A stretch of DNA of 64,000 nucleotides from Actinomycetota bacterium (GTDB taxonomy: Bacteria > Actinomycetota > Acidimicrobiia > IMCC26256 > JAENVU01). A program made the translations under genes and the position numbers. This document shows, one piece after another, positions 1 to 7,897 of this stretch. Under the pieces are notes generated by a model. The model saw nothing but the letters and a program-made list of their open reading frames with translations. It was not told where the DNA came from and made no database searches. Each line of letters opens with the position of its first letter. Position 1 is the stretch's first letter. The stretch is from assembly GCA_016870395.1 (NCBI GenBank), contig VGBT01000004.1:1-64000 (forward strand). Direction: 5' to 3'.

Positions 1-22
1 CGTTGCAGGGGCACAGGCACCT

Positions 23-74
23 CCCGGATTGATGCGAGAAGAGCGCGCTCCGCTCCTCTGCGCACAATCCCGGG
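23..74. repeat. family B palindrome, copy 1
   Basis: Imperfect inverted repeat of about 52 nt. The outer arms are CCCGGATTG and CAATCCCGGG; the inner arms are GAAGAGCG and CGCTCCTC around a short CGCTC loop. The same arm sequences recur at 23687-23739 and 61586-61638, which makes this a dispersed repeat and not a chance hairpin. It sits in the spacer past the 3' end of the acyl-CoA dehydrogenase and could act as a terminator or as a mobile palindromic element. Confidence 0.65.
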
Positions 75-87
75 CGCCAGACAAGGT

Positions 88-134
88 GGGATCGTTGCGA
101 GAGGAGCGCTGGGCCCTCCTGAACGAACAAGCCC
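88..134. repeat. family B palindrome, degenerate copy 2
   Basis: A second, weaker inverted repeat directly after copy 1. It has GGG...CGTTGCGAGAGGAG on the left and CTCCTGAACGAAC...CCC on the right. The GCGAGAGGAGCGC core matches the consensus of the other family B copies, but pairing is poorer. This looks like an eroded tandem neighbour of copy 1. Confidence 0.45.
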
Positions 135-256
135 GGGGAAGGGTGGGGGAAGGGGGGAGGTCGGGGGGGTCGAAGGCGAGCGTACCGGCGGCTGGTGACA
201 ACGACGGCCGCCGCGAGCAGACAGTCGGCGCCCGAGTCGCGACAGGGAACCGGGAG

Positions 257-2431
257 TTACGGGTCGCGCGGGAGGCCGAGCACTCGTTCGCCGATGATAT
301 TGCGCTGGATCTCGCTCGTGCCGCCGGCGATGGTGAGGTTCCGGGTGAACAGGAACTGGTGCGACCAGCCCATCGGCACGCCGTCGAACACTGCGCCACC
401 TGGACCGCACAGTCCGAGCCCCACCTCCTGCACCTTCTGGTCGTGCTCGACGCCGAGCAGCTTGCGCACCGACGCCTCCGAGCCGGACGGGTCGGCACCG
501 CCGAGCGCGGTGAGCGTGAGCCGGAACCTCAGCACCGCGAGCGCGTAGTCGCGCACGACGAGCTCCCCGGTCTCGGCCAGCACCGCGGTGTCGTGATCGA
601 GCCCGCGGGCACGGACGGCGTCGAGAATCCCTCGCACGCCTCGACCGATCGTCGAGCCGCTGCCCATGAACACCCGCTCGTTCGCGAGCGAGGTGCGCGT
701 CGCGCGCCAACCGTCGTGCTCCCGCCCGACCAGGCAGTCGTCAGGCACGAACACGTCGTCGAAGAAGACCTCGTTGAAGAACGCGTGCCCGGTGAGCTCG
801 CGCAGCGGCCGGATCTCGATCCCCGGCGTGCTCATGTCGAGTATGAAGAACGAGATGCCGTCGTGCTTCGGGGCGTCGGGGTTCGTGCGCGCGAGGAGGA
901 TGCCCCAATCGGCTTCCTTGGCCATCGAGGTCCACACCTTCTGCCCGTTGACGACCCAGCCGCCCTCGACGCGCTCGGCCCGCGTCGACAGGCCCGCGAG
1001 ATCGGAGCCCGCGCCGGGCTCGCTGAATAGCTGGCACCAGCCGATCTCACCGCGCAGCGTCGGTGGGATCCAGCGCTCCTGCTGCTCCGAAGTGCCGTAC
1101 ACCATGAGCGGCGGCAGCGCCCACGCCCCGATGTTGATCCCCGGGCGGACGATCTTCGCGGCGCGGAACTCCGCGTCGACGACGACCTGCTCGACTGCGC
1201 CGGCGTCGCGCCCCCAGGGCTTCGGCCACTGCGGCGCGATGTACCCGGCCTCCGCGATCTTCACGCGCTGCTCGTCCGGGCCCATCCCGTGAAGCGATGC
1301 AAGAAACGTCCGCAGCTCAGCGCGGAGCCCCTCGGCTTCTTCGGGGAGGTCGACGGCCAGCCTCCGGCGCGCGCCCCCGAGGGCCGCCTCGCACGCCCGT
1401 ACCTTCCACGTGCTCGGACTGCCGAGGAGCGCGCGGGTGACGAGCGCGCGACGAAGGTAGACGTGCGCATCGTGCTCCCATGTAAAGCCGATACCGCCCA
1501 GCACCTGGATGCAGTCCTTCGCGGTCTCGACGAACCCTTCGATCGCGAGCGCGGCCGTGGACGCCGCGGTCAAGGGCGCGACTTCCGGATCCCCGGCCGC
1601 GCGCGCCGCGTCCCACACCGCCGCGCGAGCCAGCTCCGTGCGCGCGAGCATGTTGGCGCAGCGGTGCTTCACGCCCTGGAACTGCCCGATCGGCCGCCCG
1701 AATTGGTGCCGGTCGCGTGCGTAGGCTGCCGCAGTGTCGACGCACCACTGCGACGCGCCGACGGCCTCGGCCGCGAAGAGCACTGCCGCCAGGTCACGAG
1801 CGACGTGCACGGGGAGGTCGCCGAGCACCCGGCTCGCCGGCAGCGCGACGTCGACGGTCAGCTCGGCGACCCGGCGGGTCGGGTCGAGCGACGGAAGCTC
1901 GCGCGCTTCGTACTCCCCCTGGAGCAGCACCACCCCGGTCCCGCCCGCGTCGGCGAGCACGAGCTCGGCCACATGGCCGGAGAGCACGGGTGAGCAGGTG
2001 CCCCGCACCACCAGTCGCCCGTCGTCGCGCGTCTCGGCGTCGAGGGCGCCGTCGAGTGCGACGGCGCCCACGAAACCGCCGGCCGCCAGCCCCGACAGGT
2101 ACTCCCCCGCCTCCGGCATCCCCCCGTCGACCGCCGCCTGGAGCACCGCGGCCGCGAGCACGTGGCCGAGGAAGGGGCCGGGCGCGCCGACGCGGCCGAG
2201 CTCCTCGAGCACGATCGCGAGCTCGACGAGCGAGTAGCCCTCGCCGTCGTTCTCCTCGGCCACGTGGATACCCGTCCAGCCCTGGCCGAGCAGGTCCTGC
2301 CAGAAGATCGGCAGCGTCTCGTAGTCGGCATCGAGCAGCGCGCGCGGCACCGACGGCGGGCAGTGGCGTTCGGCCCAGCCCCGGACCGCGTCGTGCAGGG
2401 CGAGGTGCTCGTCTGTGATCCCGATCGGCAT
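257..2431 (-). CDS. fused two-domain acyl-CoA dehydrogenase (FadE type)
   Basis: A 724-residue protein, about twice the usual length, made of two acyl-CoA dehydrogenase units in tandem. Residues 1 to about 350 form the shorter, divergent unit (FGRPIGQFQGVKH; LGGIGFTWEHD). Residues about 365-724 form a full unit with the FAD/substrate segment FSEPGAGSDLAGL and the C-terminal GGTSEIQRNIIGERVLG. Known fused relatives are mycobacterial FadE34-like enzymes, which oxidise acyl-CoAs of polycyclic or side-chain substrates; the exact substrate cannot be read here. It starts 6 nt after a TAGGAT -10 box, so the mRNA looks leaderless. It is divergent from the amidohydrolase at 2489 across a perfect operator palindrome. 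A split pair of the same two units exists at 47660-49752. Confidence 0.9.
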   Translation of the reverse strand: MPIGITDEHLALHDAVRGWAERHCPPSVPRALLDADYETLPIFWQDLLGQGWTGIHVAEENDGEGYSLVELAIVLEELGRVGAPGPFLGHVLAAAVLQAAVDGGMPEAGEYLSGLAAGGFVGAVALDGALDAETRDDGRLVVRGTCSPVLSGHVAELVLADAGGTGVVLLQGEYEARELPSLDPTRRVAELTVDVALPASRVLGDLPVHVARDLAAVLFAAEAVGASQWCVDTAAAYARDRHQFGRPIGQFQGVKHRCANMLARTELARAAVWDAARAAGDPEVAPLTAASTAALAIEGFVETAKDCIQVLGGIGFTWEHDAHVYLRRALVTRALLGSPSTWKVRACEAALGGARRRLAVDLPEEAEGLRAELRTFLASLHGMGPDEQRVKIAEAGYIAPQWPKPWGRDAGAVEQVVVDAEFRAAKIVRPGINIGAWALPPLMVYGTSEQQERWIPPTLRGEIGWCQLFSEPGAGSDLAGLSTRAERVEGGWVVNGQKVWTSMAKEADWGILLARTNPDAPKHDGISFFILDMSTPGIEIRPLRELTGHAFFNEVFFDDVFVPDDCLVGREHDGWRATRTSLANERVFMGSGSTIGRGVRGILDAVRARGLDHDTAVLAETGELVVRDYALAVLRFRLTLTALGGADPSGSEASVRKLLGVEHDQKVQEVGLGLCGPGGAVFDGVPMGWSHQFLFTRNLTIAGGTSEIQRNIIGERVLGLPRDP

Positions 2432-2437
2432 CGTTCG

Positions 2438-2481
2438 ATCCTACGGATGCATCTGACGGCCCGTCAGATTGGACCTAGGCT
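2438..2481. promoter_or_regulatory. divergent promoter with TGACG-N3-CGTCA operator
   Basis: The 19-nt palindrome ATCTGACGGCCCGTCAGAT (2451-2469) is perfect around its central base. It is flanked by two outward -10 boxes: TAGGAT (minus strand, 2438-2443) for the acyl-CoA dehydrogenase and TAGGCT (plus strand, 2476-2481) for the amidohydrolase. One bound dimer could control both genes. It belongs to the operator family repeated through the window. Confidence 0.75.
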
Positions 2482-2488
2482 CGCGGCG

Positions 2489-4207
2489 ATGCAGGATGTC
2501 ATCATCACCGGCGGCACCCTCGTCGACGGCACCGGCGCCCCGCCGCGGCGAGCGGACGTGGCCGTCGACGACGGCCGGATCACCGAGGTGGGCGAGCTCA
2601 CCGATCCCGACGCGCGCGAGGTGATCGACGCCGGTGGACTCCTCGTCACACCGGGCTTCGTCGACGTGCACACCCACTTTGACGGTCAGGTCACGTGGGA
2701 CCCACTGCTCACGCCGACGTGCTGGCACGGCGTGACCACCGTCGTGATGGGCAACTGCGGCGTCGGATTCGCGCCCGCGGCCCCCGACAAGCACGACTGG
2801 CTGATTGGGCTCATGGAGGGCGTCGAGGACATCCCGGGCTCGGCACTGTCCGAGGGCATGCAGTGGGGCTGGGAGTCGTTCCCCGAGTACCTCGACGCGG
2901 TCGAGCGCGCCCCGAAGATGCTCGACGTCGGCGCGCACGTCCCCCACGGCGCGGTGCGGGCATACGTGATGGGCGAGCGCGGGGCGAAGAACGAGCCTGC
3001 CACGCCCAACGACATCGAGGCAATGGCCGCGATCGTGCGCGAGGGAATGCAGGCCGGCGCGCTCGGCTTCTCGACGTCGCGCACCATCGCGCACATGGCG
3101 ATCGACGGTGAGCCCGTTCCGGGCACGTTCGCCGCGGAGGACGAGCTGTTCGGCATCGGTCGCGTGCTCGGCGAGCTCGGCACCGGCATCTTCGAGCTCG
3201 CGCCCGCGGGCGCGCTCGGCGAGGACCTCGCGGCACCCGAACGAGAGATGGCCTGGATGCGCAAGCTTGCGGCCGCGATCGGCCGTCCGGTCAGCTACGT
3301 GCTCACGCAGAACGACCACGACCCCGACGCGTGGAAGCGCATGCTCGCGCTCGCCGCCGACGCGGCCGCCGAAGGCGCGCACGTGCACCCCCAGGTTGCA
3401 GGCCGTCCGATCACCCTCCTGCTGGGACTGCAGACCTTCCATCCGTTCGCGTACTGCCCGAGCTGGCGCGAGGTCGGCCTTCTCGACCTGTCCGAGCGGG
3501 TCGCGCGGATGCGCGATCCCGAGGTTCGGCGGCGCCTCGTCGGAGAGGCCCAGACGCCCGACCCGGCGATGACGCAGTTCCTCGATCCGGCGAAGGCGTT
3601 CCCGCTCGGCGACCCGCCGAACTACGAACCCGACCCGTCGACGAGCATCGCGGCACGCGCGGCAAGCGCGGGCCGCGATGTCTACGACTTGTACTACGAC
3701 CTGCTCCTTGCCGACGAAGGCCGCGCGCTGGTGATGCGGCCGCTGCTCAACTTCTCCTACGGCAACCTCGACCCCGTCCGCGAGATGCTCCTGCACCCCA
3801 CCACCGCGTGGGGGCTCGGAGACGGCGGCGCGCACTGCGGCACCATGTGCGACGCGTCGACACCCACGTACATGCTCACGCACTGGGCCCGTGATCGCGA
3901 CCGCGATCGGCTCCCGGTGGAGTGGATCGTGCGCAAGATCACCTCGGACACCGCGTCGCTCTACGGACTGGGCGATCGCGGCGTGGTCCGCCCCGGTCTC
4001 CGGGCCGACCTCAACGTGATCGACCACGAGCGCCTACGCCTGCACGCTCCCGAGATGGTGCACGACCTCCCGGGCGACGCGCGCCGGTTCGTGCAGCGTT
4101 CGGAGGGCTACGTGGCCACGATGGTGGGCGGTCGGGTCACCCTCGTCGAAGGCGAGGACACCGGCAAACGGCCCGGCACTCTCATCCGCGGAGCGCGTCC
4201 GTCCTGA
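2489..4207 (+). CDS. amidohydrolase family 3, N-acyl-D-amino-acid deacylase-like
   Basis: A 572-residue metal-dependent hydrolase. The N-terminal beta-strand MQDVIITGGTLVDGTG and the metal motif VDVHTHFDGQ (residues about 57-66) are characteristic of the D-aminoacylase branch of the amidohydrolase superfamily. NCGVGFAP and the late GDGGAHCG segment are also typical. Such enzymes hydrolyse N-acyl-D-amino acids or related amides; the substrate here is unknown. The ATG at 2489 is chosen because it lies 7 nt after TAGGCT (leaderless); upstream extension would run through the operator. Its 3' end overlaps the convergent patatin gene by 26 bp. It shares an operator with the fused acyl-CoA dehydrogenase. 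Confidence 0.9.
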   Translation: MQDVIITGGTLVDGTGAPPRRADVAVDDGRITEVGELTDPDAREVIDAGGLLVTPGFVDVHTHFDGQVTWDPLLTPTCWHGVTTVVMGNCGVGFAPAAPDKHDWLIGLMEGVEDIPGSALSEGMQWGWESFPEYLDAVERAPKMLDVGAHVPHGAVRAYVMGERGAKNEPATPNDIEAMAAIVREGMQAGALGFSTSRTIAHMAIDGEPVPGTFAAEDELFGIGRVLGELGTGIFELAPAGALGEDLAAPEREMAWMRKLAAAIGRPVSYVLTQNDHDPDAWKRMLALAADAAAEGAHVHPQVAGRPITLLLGLQTFHPFAYCPSWREVGLLDLSERVARMRDPEVRRRLVGEAQTPDPAMTQFLDPAKAFPLGDPPNYEPDPSTSIAARAASAGRDVYDLYYDLLLADEGRALVMRPLLNFSYGNLDPVREMLLHPTTAWGLGDGGAHCGTMCDASTPTYMLTHWARDRDRDRLPVEWIVRKITSDTASLYGLGDRGVVRPGLRADLNVIDHERLRLHAPEMVHDLPGDARRFVQRSEGYVATMVGGRVTLVEGEDTGKRPGTLIRGARPS

Positions 4208-5525
4208 CGCCGCAGCCACCGGGCGGCAGCGGCGCGCCCATGGACGCGCGCTGCTCGACGAGGCGGGCGAGGCCGTCGAGCTCCGCGAACCGGCGCTCCT
4301 GGCACTCGGCGTCGGTGAGCTCCTCGGGCTCCGTGGTCACGAACGGCCCGGGAACCGGACCCTCGAGGTCGCGCAGGCGCATGCGAGATCTGGTGATCTC
4401 CGCGGTGAGCATCCGCTCCTCGTCGCCGAGCTCGAGCAGCACATCGGCCGCGCGCAGGTAGCCGTAGTCGAGCGACGCGCCGATCAGCGTCCGGTCGACC
4501 GTGAGCACGTCGTGCACGTCGAACTCGGGCGCGACCATCTCGAGCCGGCCGCGCCAGCCGATCGGGGGCTCCATGTCCTTGACCAGCGTCTCGTCGGGGG
4601 CGATGTCGGAGCTGACCCGCCGCGCGAGGTCGAGCAGACCCCGGTTCTCGACGTCGGCGATGGGCTCGACACCGGGAGCCGACGCGACGACGGCGAAGAC
4701 GAGGCCCGACGCGCCCACGAGCCCGACCGCCGGCTCGACCGGCAGGATCTCACGTACCCCCGCATCCACGTAGTGCTCTTCGCCAAGGCGCGCCGGGGGG
4801 AAGATCACGGGAATCGACGACGACGCGACGGCCGCGTCGACAATCGAGACCGGATCCCCGTTCCTGCGGGACCCGTCGCGACCGAGCAACTCGCCACGCT
4901 CGGTCACGTAGCGCAGCTCACCGGTCTCGAGGCAGACCGCGCCGATGCGCAACGTGATCCCCGAGCTCGGGATGCGCTCCGGCACCAGACGCGCTTCGAG
5001 CATGGCGCGGATCGGGTCGTTCCGCAGCAGCGACCGCGCGCGCAGCGCCTGGCGGACCGCCTCGAGCGTGCCGTCGGCATCCGGAGGGTTGCGCACCATC
5101 TCGCCGAGCATCCGCAACACGACGCGCGCCTGGCTGCCGGCGGCACCGTGCTCGGCCGCCCGGCCCCGCATCTCGGAGGCCCACGCCGAGTGCCCCCGCA
5201 GCTTCTCGAGCCACGGATCCGCGATCCACAGGTCGCCGTTGTCCTGCAGCCCGTGCCAGATCGCGACCAGCTCGTCGATCGCGCGCCGCCCGGAACCGGG
5301 ATCGTCACCCTCGGCGAGCTTCGCGCCGTTGATCGCGCCGACCGACGATCCGCAGACGACCGACGGCCGCACCCTCACCTCGTCGTAGAGGAAGCGGAGC
5401 ACGCCGGCCTGGAAGCTGCCTTGCGAACCCCCTCCGCTGAGCGCGAGCCCCACGGGCCGGCGCGTGACCGAGCGGCGCAGGTTGCCGAGCGCGCGGCGCG
5501 CTCCACGCGACAGGTCGGCTCGCAC
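4182..5525 (-). CDS. patatin-like phospholipase / lipid acyl hydrolase
   Basis: A 447-residue patatin-domain protein. The oxyanion motif GGGSQGSFQAG (about 31-41), nucleophile motif GSSVG with Ser61, and DAG with Asp254 supply the Ser-Asp dyad. Function: hydrolysis of phospholipid or neutral-lipid acyl esters, probably releasing fatty acids. There is no signal peptide, so it is probably cytosolic or peripheral to the membrane. It is third in a minus-strand run after a lipoprotein and a ferredoxin, starting 10 nt after the ferredoxin stop, so it is probably co-transcribed. The C-terminal half (residues 300-447) is less recognisable. Confidence 0.9.
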   Translation of the reverse strand: MRADLSRGARRALGNLRRSVTRRPVGLALSGGGSQGSFQAGVLRFLYDEVRVRPSVVCGSSVGAINGAKLAEGDDPGSGRRAIDELVAIWHGLQDNGDLWIADPWLEKLRGHSAWASEMRGRAAEHGAAGSQARVVLRMLGEMVRNPPDADGTLEAVRQALRARSLLRNDPIRAMLEARLVPERIPSSGITLRIGAVCLETGELRYVTERGELLGRDGSRRNGDPVSIVDAAVASSSIPVIFPPARLGEEHYVDAGVREILPVEPAVGLVGASGLVFAVVASAPGVEPIADVENRGLLDLARRVSSDIAPDETLVKDMEPPIGWRGRLEMVAPEFDVHDVLTVDRTLIGASLDYGYLRAADVLLELGDEERMLTAEITRSRMRLRDLEGPVPGPFVTTEPEELTDAECQERRFAELDGLARLVEQRASMGAPLPPGGCGVRTDALRG

Positions 5526-5535
5526 GGGCGGCGCG

Positions 5536-5745
5536 CTAGACGATCTTCTCGCCGTTCCGAGTGATCGAGATGGCCTGGGTCGGACAACCCTGACCCGCGA
5601 GGATGACCTTGTCCTCGGGGTCGCCGACCGGGTCGGTGACGATCGCGACGCCGTCGTCGTCGAGGTCGAAGGTGTTCGGGGCCCAGAACGAGCAGTTCCC
5701 CGACCCCATGCACACCTCGCGGTCGATCACGATCTCGAGCGCCAC
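5536..5745 (-). CDS. [3Fe-4S] ferredoxin, P450-partner type
   Basis: A 69-residue small ferredoxin. Three cluster cysteines are visible: Cys12 and Cys18 (CMGSGNC) and Cys54 (GCPTQ). The position that would be the fourth ligand is Ser15, so a 3Fe-4S cluster is expected. Ferredoxins of this type pass electrons to CYP enzymes in actinobacteria; P450 genes lie at 7898 and 39325 but neither is adjacent. The GTG start is preceded by GAGAGGGGACCAG. Acidic residues 27-31 may form the partner-binding face. Confidence 0.9.
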   Translation of the reverse strand: MALEIVIDREVCMGSGNCSFWAPNTFDLDDDGVAIVTDPVGDPEDKVILAGQGCPTQAISITRNGEKIV

Positions 5746-5781
5746 CTGGTCCCCTCTCGTCCGTCTTCGGCTGCGCCGACG

Positions 5782-6090
5782 CTACCCGACCTCGTTGGCG
5801 ATCTTCTCGGCGAGCGCCCTGACCTCCGCTTCGTGGTTCTTCGGCGTTCCCGAGCCGAGCGCGATGTCGTTGTACGACAGCGCGTAGACCTTGCCGTCGG
5901 TCACGAACTGCAGGTCGGTCCCGGCGGCGGCGGTCTCGTCGTCCGAGCCGCTCGCCGCGGTCTCGTTCGCCGTGTCGGCGCCGTTCCCCGAACTGGACCC
6001 GCCATCGTCGCCCCCACACGCGGCGACGGCGAGGACCCGCGCCAGGGGGAGCGCACACGAGACCCCGAGCCACTTGGATCGTGCCGACAT
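5782..6090 (-). CDS. small secreted lipoprotein, unknown function
   Basis: A 102-residue protein with a lipoprotein signal peptide ending AVAACGG (predicted lipid-anchored Cys at about residue 24). It is followed by a Gly/Ser/Asp/Thr-rich low-complexity linker and a short C-terminal domain (LQFVTDGKVYALSYNDIALGSG) with no family I recognise. The ATG at 6090 is chosen because a clear GGAGGTG Shine-Dalgarno lies 5 nt upstream. First gene of the lipoprotein-ferredoxin-patatin run; the 36-nt gap to the ferredoxin allows co-transcription. Confidence 0.7.
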   Translation of the reverse strand: MSARSKWLGVSCALPLARVLAVAACGGDDGGSSSGNGADTANETAASGSDDETAAAGTDLQFVTDGKVYALSYNDIALGSGTPKNHEAEVRALAEKIANEVG

Positions 6091-6153
6091 TGCCACACCT
6101 CCGCGGGGGTCCCACGCCGAAGGGGTCCTGCGCCTCACGAGGCCGAGCCCGAC

Positions 6154-6173
6154 TGACATTGCCGTCATACACT
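6154..6173 (+). promoter_or_regulatory. operator abutting -10 of amidohydrolase gene
   Basis: TGAC-ATTGCC-GTCA occupies 6154-6167 and is followed without a gap by the -10 box TACACT (6168-6173). Eight nt later comes the ATG at 6182. This is the clearest plus-strand example of the window's operator-next-to-minus-10 arrangement. Confidence 0.7.
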
Positions 6174-6181
6174 ACGTCGCG

Positions 6182-7429
6182 ATGACCGGGACCCAGTGGA
6201 AGCTCAACTGGCAGCGTCACGAGGCCCACGGCCTGCTCCCCGACCCCGAGCCGAGACCGATTCGGCACACGATCATCTCGGTCGACGACCACCTCGTCGA
6301 GCCGCCGACGATGTTCGACGGGCGGCTGCCGCGCGCGCTGGCCGACTGCGCGCCACGGGTGGTCGAAACCGTCGAGGGCCACGAGGTCTGGGAGTTCGAC
6401 GGGAGCATCTTCTTCCAGGTCGGGCTCAACGCGGTCGTCGGTCGCCCCCGCGAGGACTGGCTCGTCGAGCCGACGCGCTTCGCGGACATGCGCGCGGGCT
6501 GCTACGACCCCGACGCCCGCGTGCACGACATGGACCTCAACGGCGTATGGGCGTCGGTCAACTTCCCGAGCCAGATCACCGGCTTCTGCGGCGCGGTGTT
6601 CTCGCGGTGCTCGAACCCCGAGCTGGGGCTGGCCGTCACGCGGGCCTGGAACGACTGGTTTTACGACGAGTGGTACGGCGCGCACCCCGATCGGTTCGTG
6701 CCGATGGGCATCACCTTCCTCGGCGACGCCGAACAGGCTGCGGCGGAAATCCGGCGCAACGCGGCGCGCGGGTTCACCGCGGTGACCCTGCCGGAGCAGC
6801 CGCACCGGATCGGCATGCCGAGCATCTTCTCGGGCTGGTGGGACCCGGTGATCGAGGCGTGTGCGGAGACCGACACCGTGATCTGCCTGCACGTCGGCTC
6901 CACCGGGACCGTCGACGTTCCCCCCGACTCGCCGCTGGTCGCGTTGAGCGCCACGTTGTTCGGTCAGCTTTCCCTCGGCTCGTGCGCGGAGTGGGTGTGG
7001 TCGGGCTACGGGGTGAAGCACCCCGACCTGCAGATCGTGATGAGCGAAGGTGGGATCGGCTGGGTCGCGATGCTCCACGACCGGCTCGAGAACGTCGTCG
7101 ACCGTTCGGGCTACGGCTCGTACTTTCCCGGCGACGGCGAGCTACGGCCGGCCGACGTGCTCCGTCGCAACTTCTGGTTCGCCACGCTCGACGACCCGTC
7201 GACGATCGTGACCCGAGACGTGATCGGTGTCGACCGCATCACGTTCGAGACCGACTACCCCCACGGCGACGGCACCTGGCCCGACTCCCAGCAGGTGTTC
7301 GAGGAGGTCTTCGGCGGTCTGCCCGCCGACGAGGTCGCGATGATCAGCCACGAGAACGCTGCGGCGCTGTTCCGCCACCCGCTCCCCCCGCGCGACAGCC
7401 CCCACGCCGCCGGCCTCCGCCCCCACTGA
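6182..7429 (+). CDS. amidohydrolase 2 family (ACMSD-like) protein, paralogue 1
   Basis: A 415-residue TIM-barrel metal hydrolase or decarboxylase. The N-terminal SVDDHLVEPP supplies a D-x-H type metal site in place of the usual HxH. The later segments CLHVGSTG, SEGGIGW and ETDYPHGDGTWP match the amidohydrolase-2 superfamily that includes ACMSD and gamma-resorcylate decarboxylase. Its substrate is unknown. Two paralogues with the same SVDDH-VEPP opening are at 38045 and 51683. The ATG lies 8 nt after TACACT, so it is probably leaderless and under the adjacent operator. It is convergent with the DoxX gene. Confidence 0.88.
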   Translation: MTGTQWKLNWQRHEAHGLLPDPEPRPIRHTIISVDDHLVEPPTMFDGRLPRALADCAPRVVETVEGHEVWEFDGSIFFQVGLNAVVGRPREDWLVEPTRFADMRAGCYDPDARVHDMDLNGVWASVNFPSQITGFCGAVFSRCSNPELGLAVTRAWNDWFYDEWYGAHPDRFVPMGITFLGDAEQAAAEIRRNAARGFTAVTLPEQPHRIGMPSIFSGWWDPVIEACAETDTVICLHVGSTGTVDVPPDSPLVALSATLFGQLSLGSCAEWVWSGYGVKHPDLQIVMSEGGIGWVAMLHDRLENVVDRSGYGSYFPGDGELRPADVLRRNFWFATLDDPSTIVTRDVIGVDRITFETDYPHGDGTWPDSQQVFEEVFGGLPADEVAMISHENAAALFRHPLPPRDSPHAAGLRPH

Positions 7430-7499
7430 CCGACCTCGGCACGCTGTGGTCCGCATTGCGAACCGATTCGCGGCGAGAACAGGCTGGGCTCGGGTGGTC

Positions 7500-7889
7500 T
7501 CAGGCGGTGCGGGCCACCTTGATCGCCTCCCGGATCATCGGGACCTGCATCGGGAGGCGCACCCACGCAGCGACCGCCGAATCGAACGGCGGCTTTGCGC
7601 CCGGGATACCGCCGTCGAGCGCGGCCTGGATGTTCGCCGGGTACACGCCCACGAGCACCGCAACGGTCAGCCAGGCCCCGGCCCTGCGCGTGCGCGGGGC
7701 GCACAGCAGCGCAGCGCAGGCCAGCTCGACCGCGCCACTCGCGTACGTCCACGCACGCGGCCTGCCCGGCAGCCACCGGGGCACCATCGGGTCGTAGAGG
7801 TCGGGCTTGGCGAAGTGCGAGATCCCGGCGCCCCCCATGAGGAGCACCGTCTGCCAGGGAAAGCGTGATCGGGTCTGTGCGACGTTCAT
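7500..7889 (-). CDS. DoxX-like small membrane protein
   Basis: A 129-residue integral membrane protein with about four hydrophobic segments (near residues 12-30, 45-63, 70-85 and 100-118) and the DoxX-type opening LLMGGAGISHFAKPDLYDPMVPRW. DoxX proteins are membrane subunits linked to quinone or redox chemistry; many have no proven function. The ATG at 7889 follows TAGGGT by 5 nt, so the gene may have its own promoter although it begins 8 nt after the P450 stop. Downstream spacer 7430-7499 has only a small GCGAA/TTCGC hairpin. Confidence 0.8.
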   Translation of the reverse strand: MNVAQTRSRFPWQTVLLMGGAGISHFAKPDLYDPMVPRWLPGRPRAWTYASGAVELACAALLCAPRTRRAGAWLTVAVLVGVYPANIQAALDGGIPGAKPPFDSAVAAWVRLPMQVPMIREAIKVARTA

Positions 7890-7897
7890 GCCCGACC

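Larger units (their letters stand above)
1..256. other. left-edge spacer without a supported gene
   Basis: No convincing protein is encoded here. The segment downstream of the acyl-CoA dehydrogenase stop holds two imperfect palindromes of the family B type (see the repeat entries at 23-74 and 88-134), followed by a G-rich stretch around 131-175. The long open frames that cross it are antisense shadows of the acyl-CoA dehydrogenase. Confidence 0.6.

Noticed and set aside
29-1292. Plus-strand open frames of 208-333 codons at the left edge
   Set aside because: They are antisense to the acyl-CoA dehydrogenase and encode Arg/Ala-rich sequence without any motif, as expected in very GC-rich DNA.
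2162-2488. N-terminal extension of the D-aminoacylase-like gene
   Set aside because: It would run through the operator and antisense to the dehydrogenase, and the family opening (MQDVIITGGTLVDG) starts at 2489.
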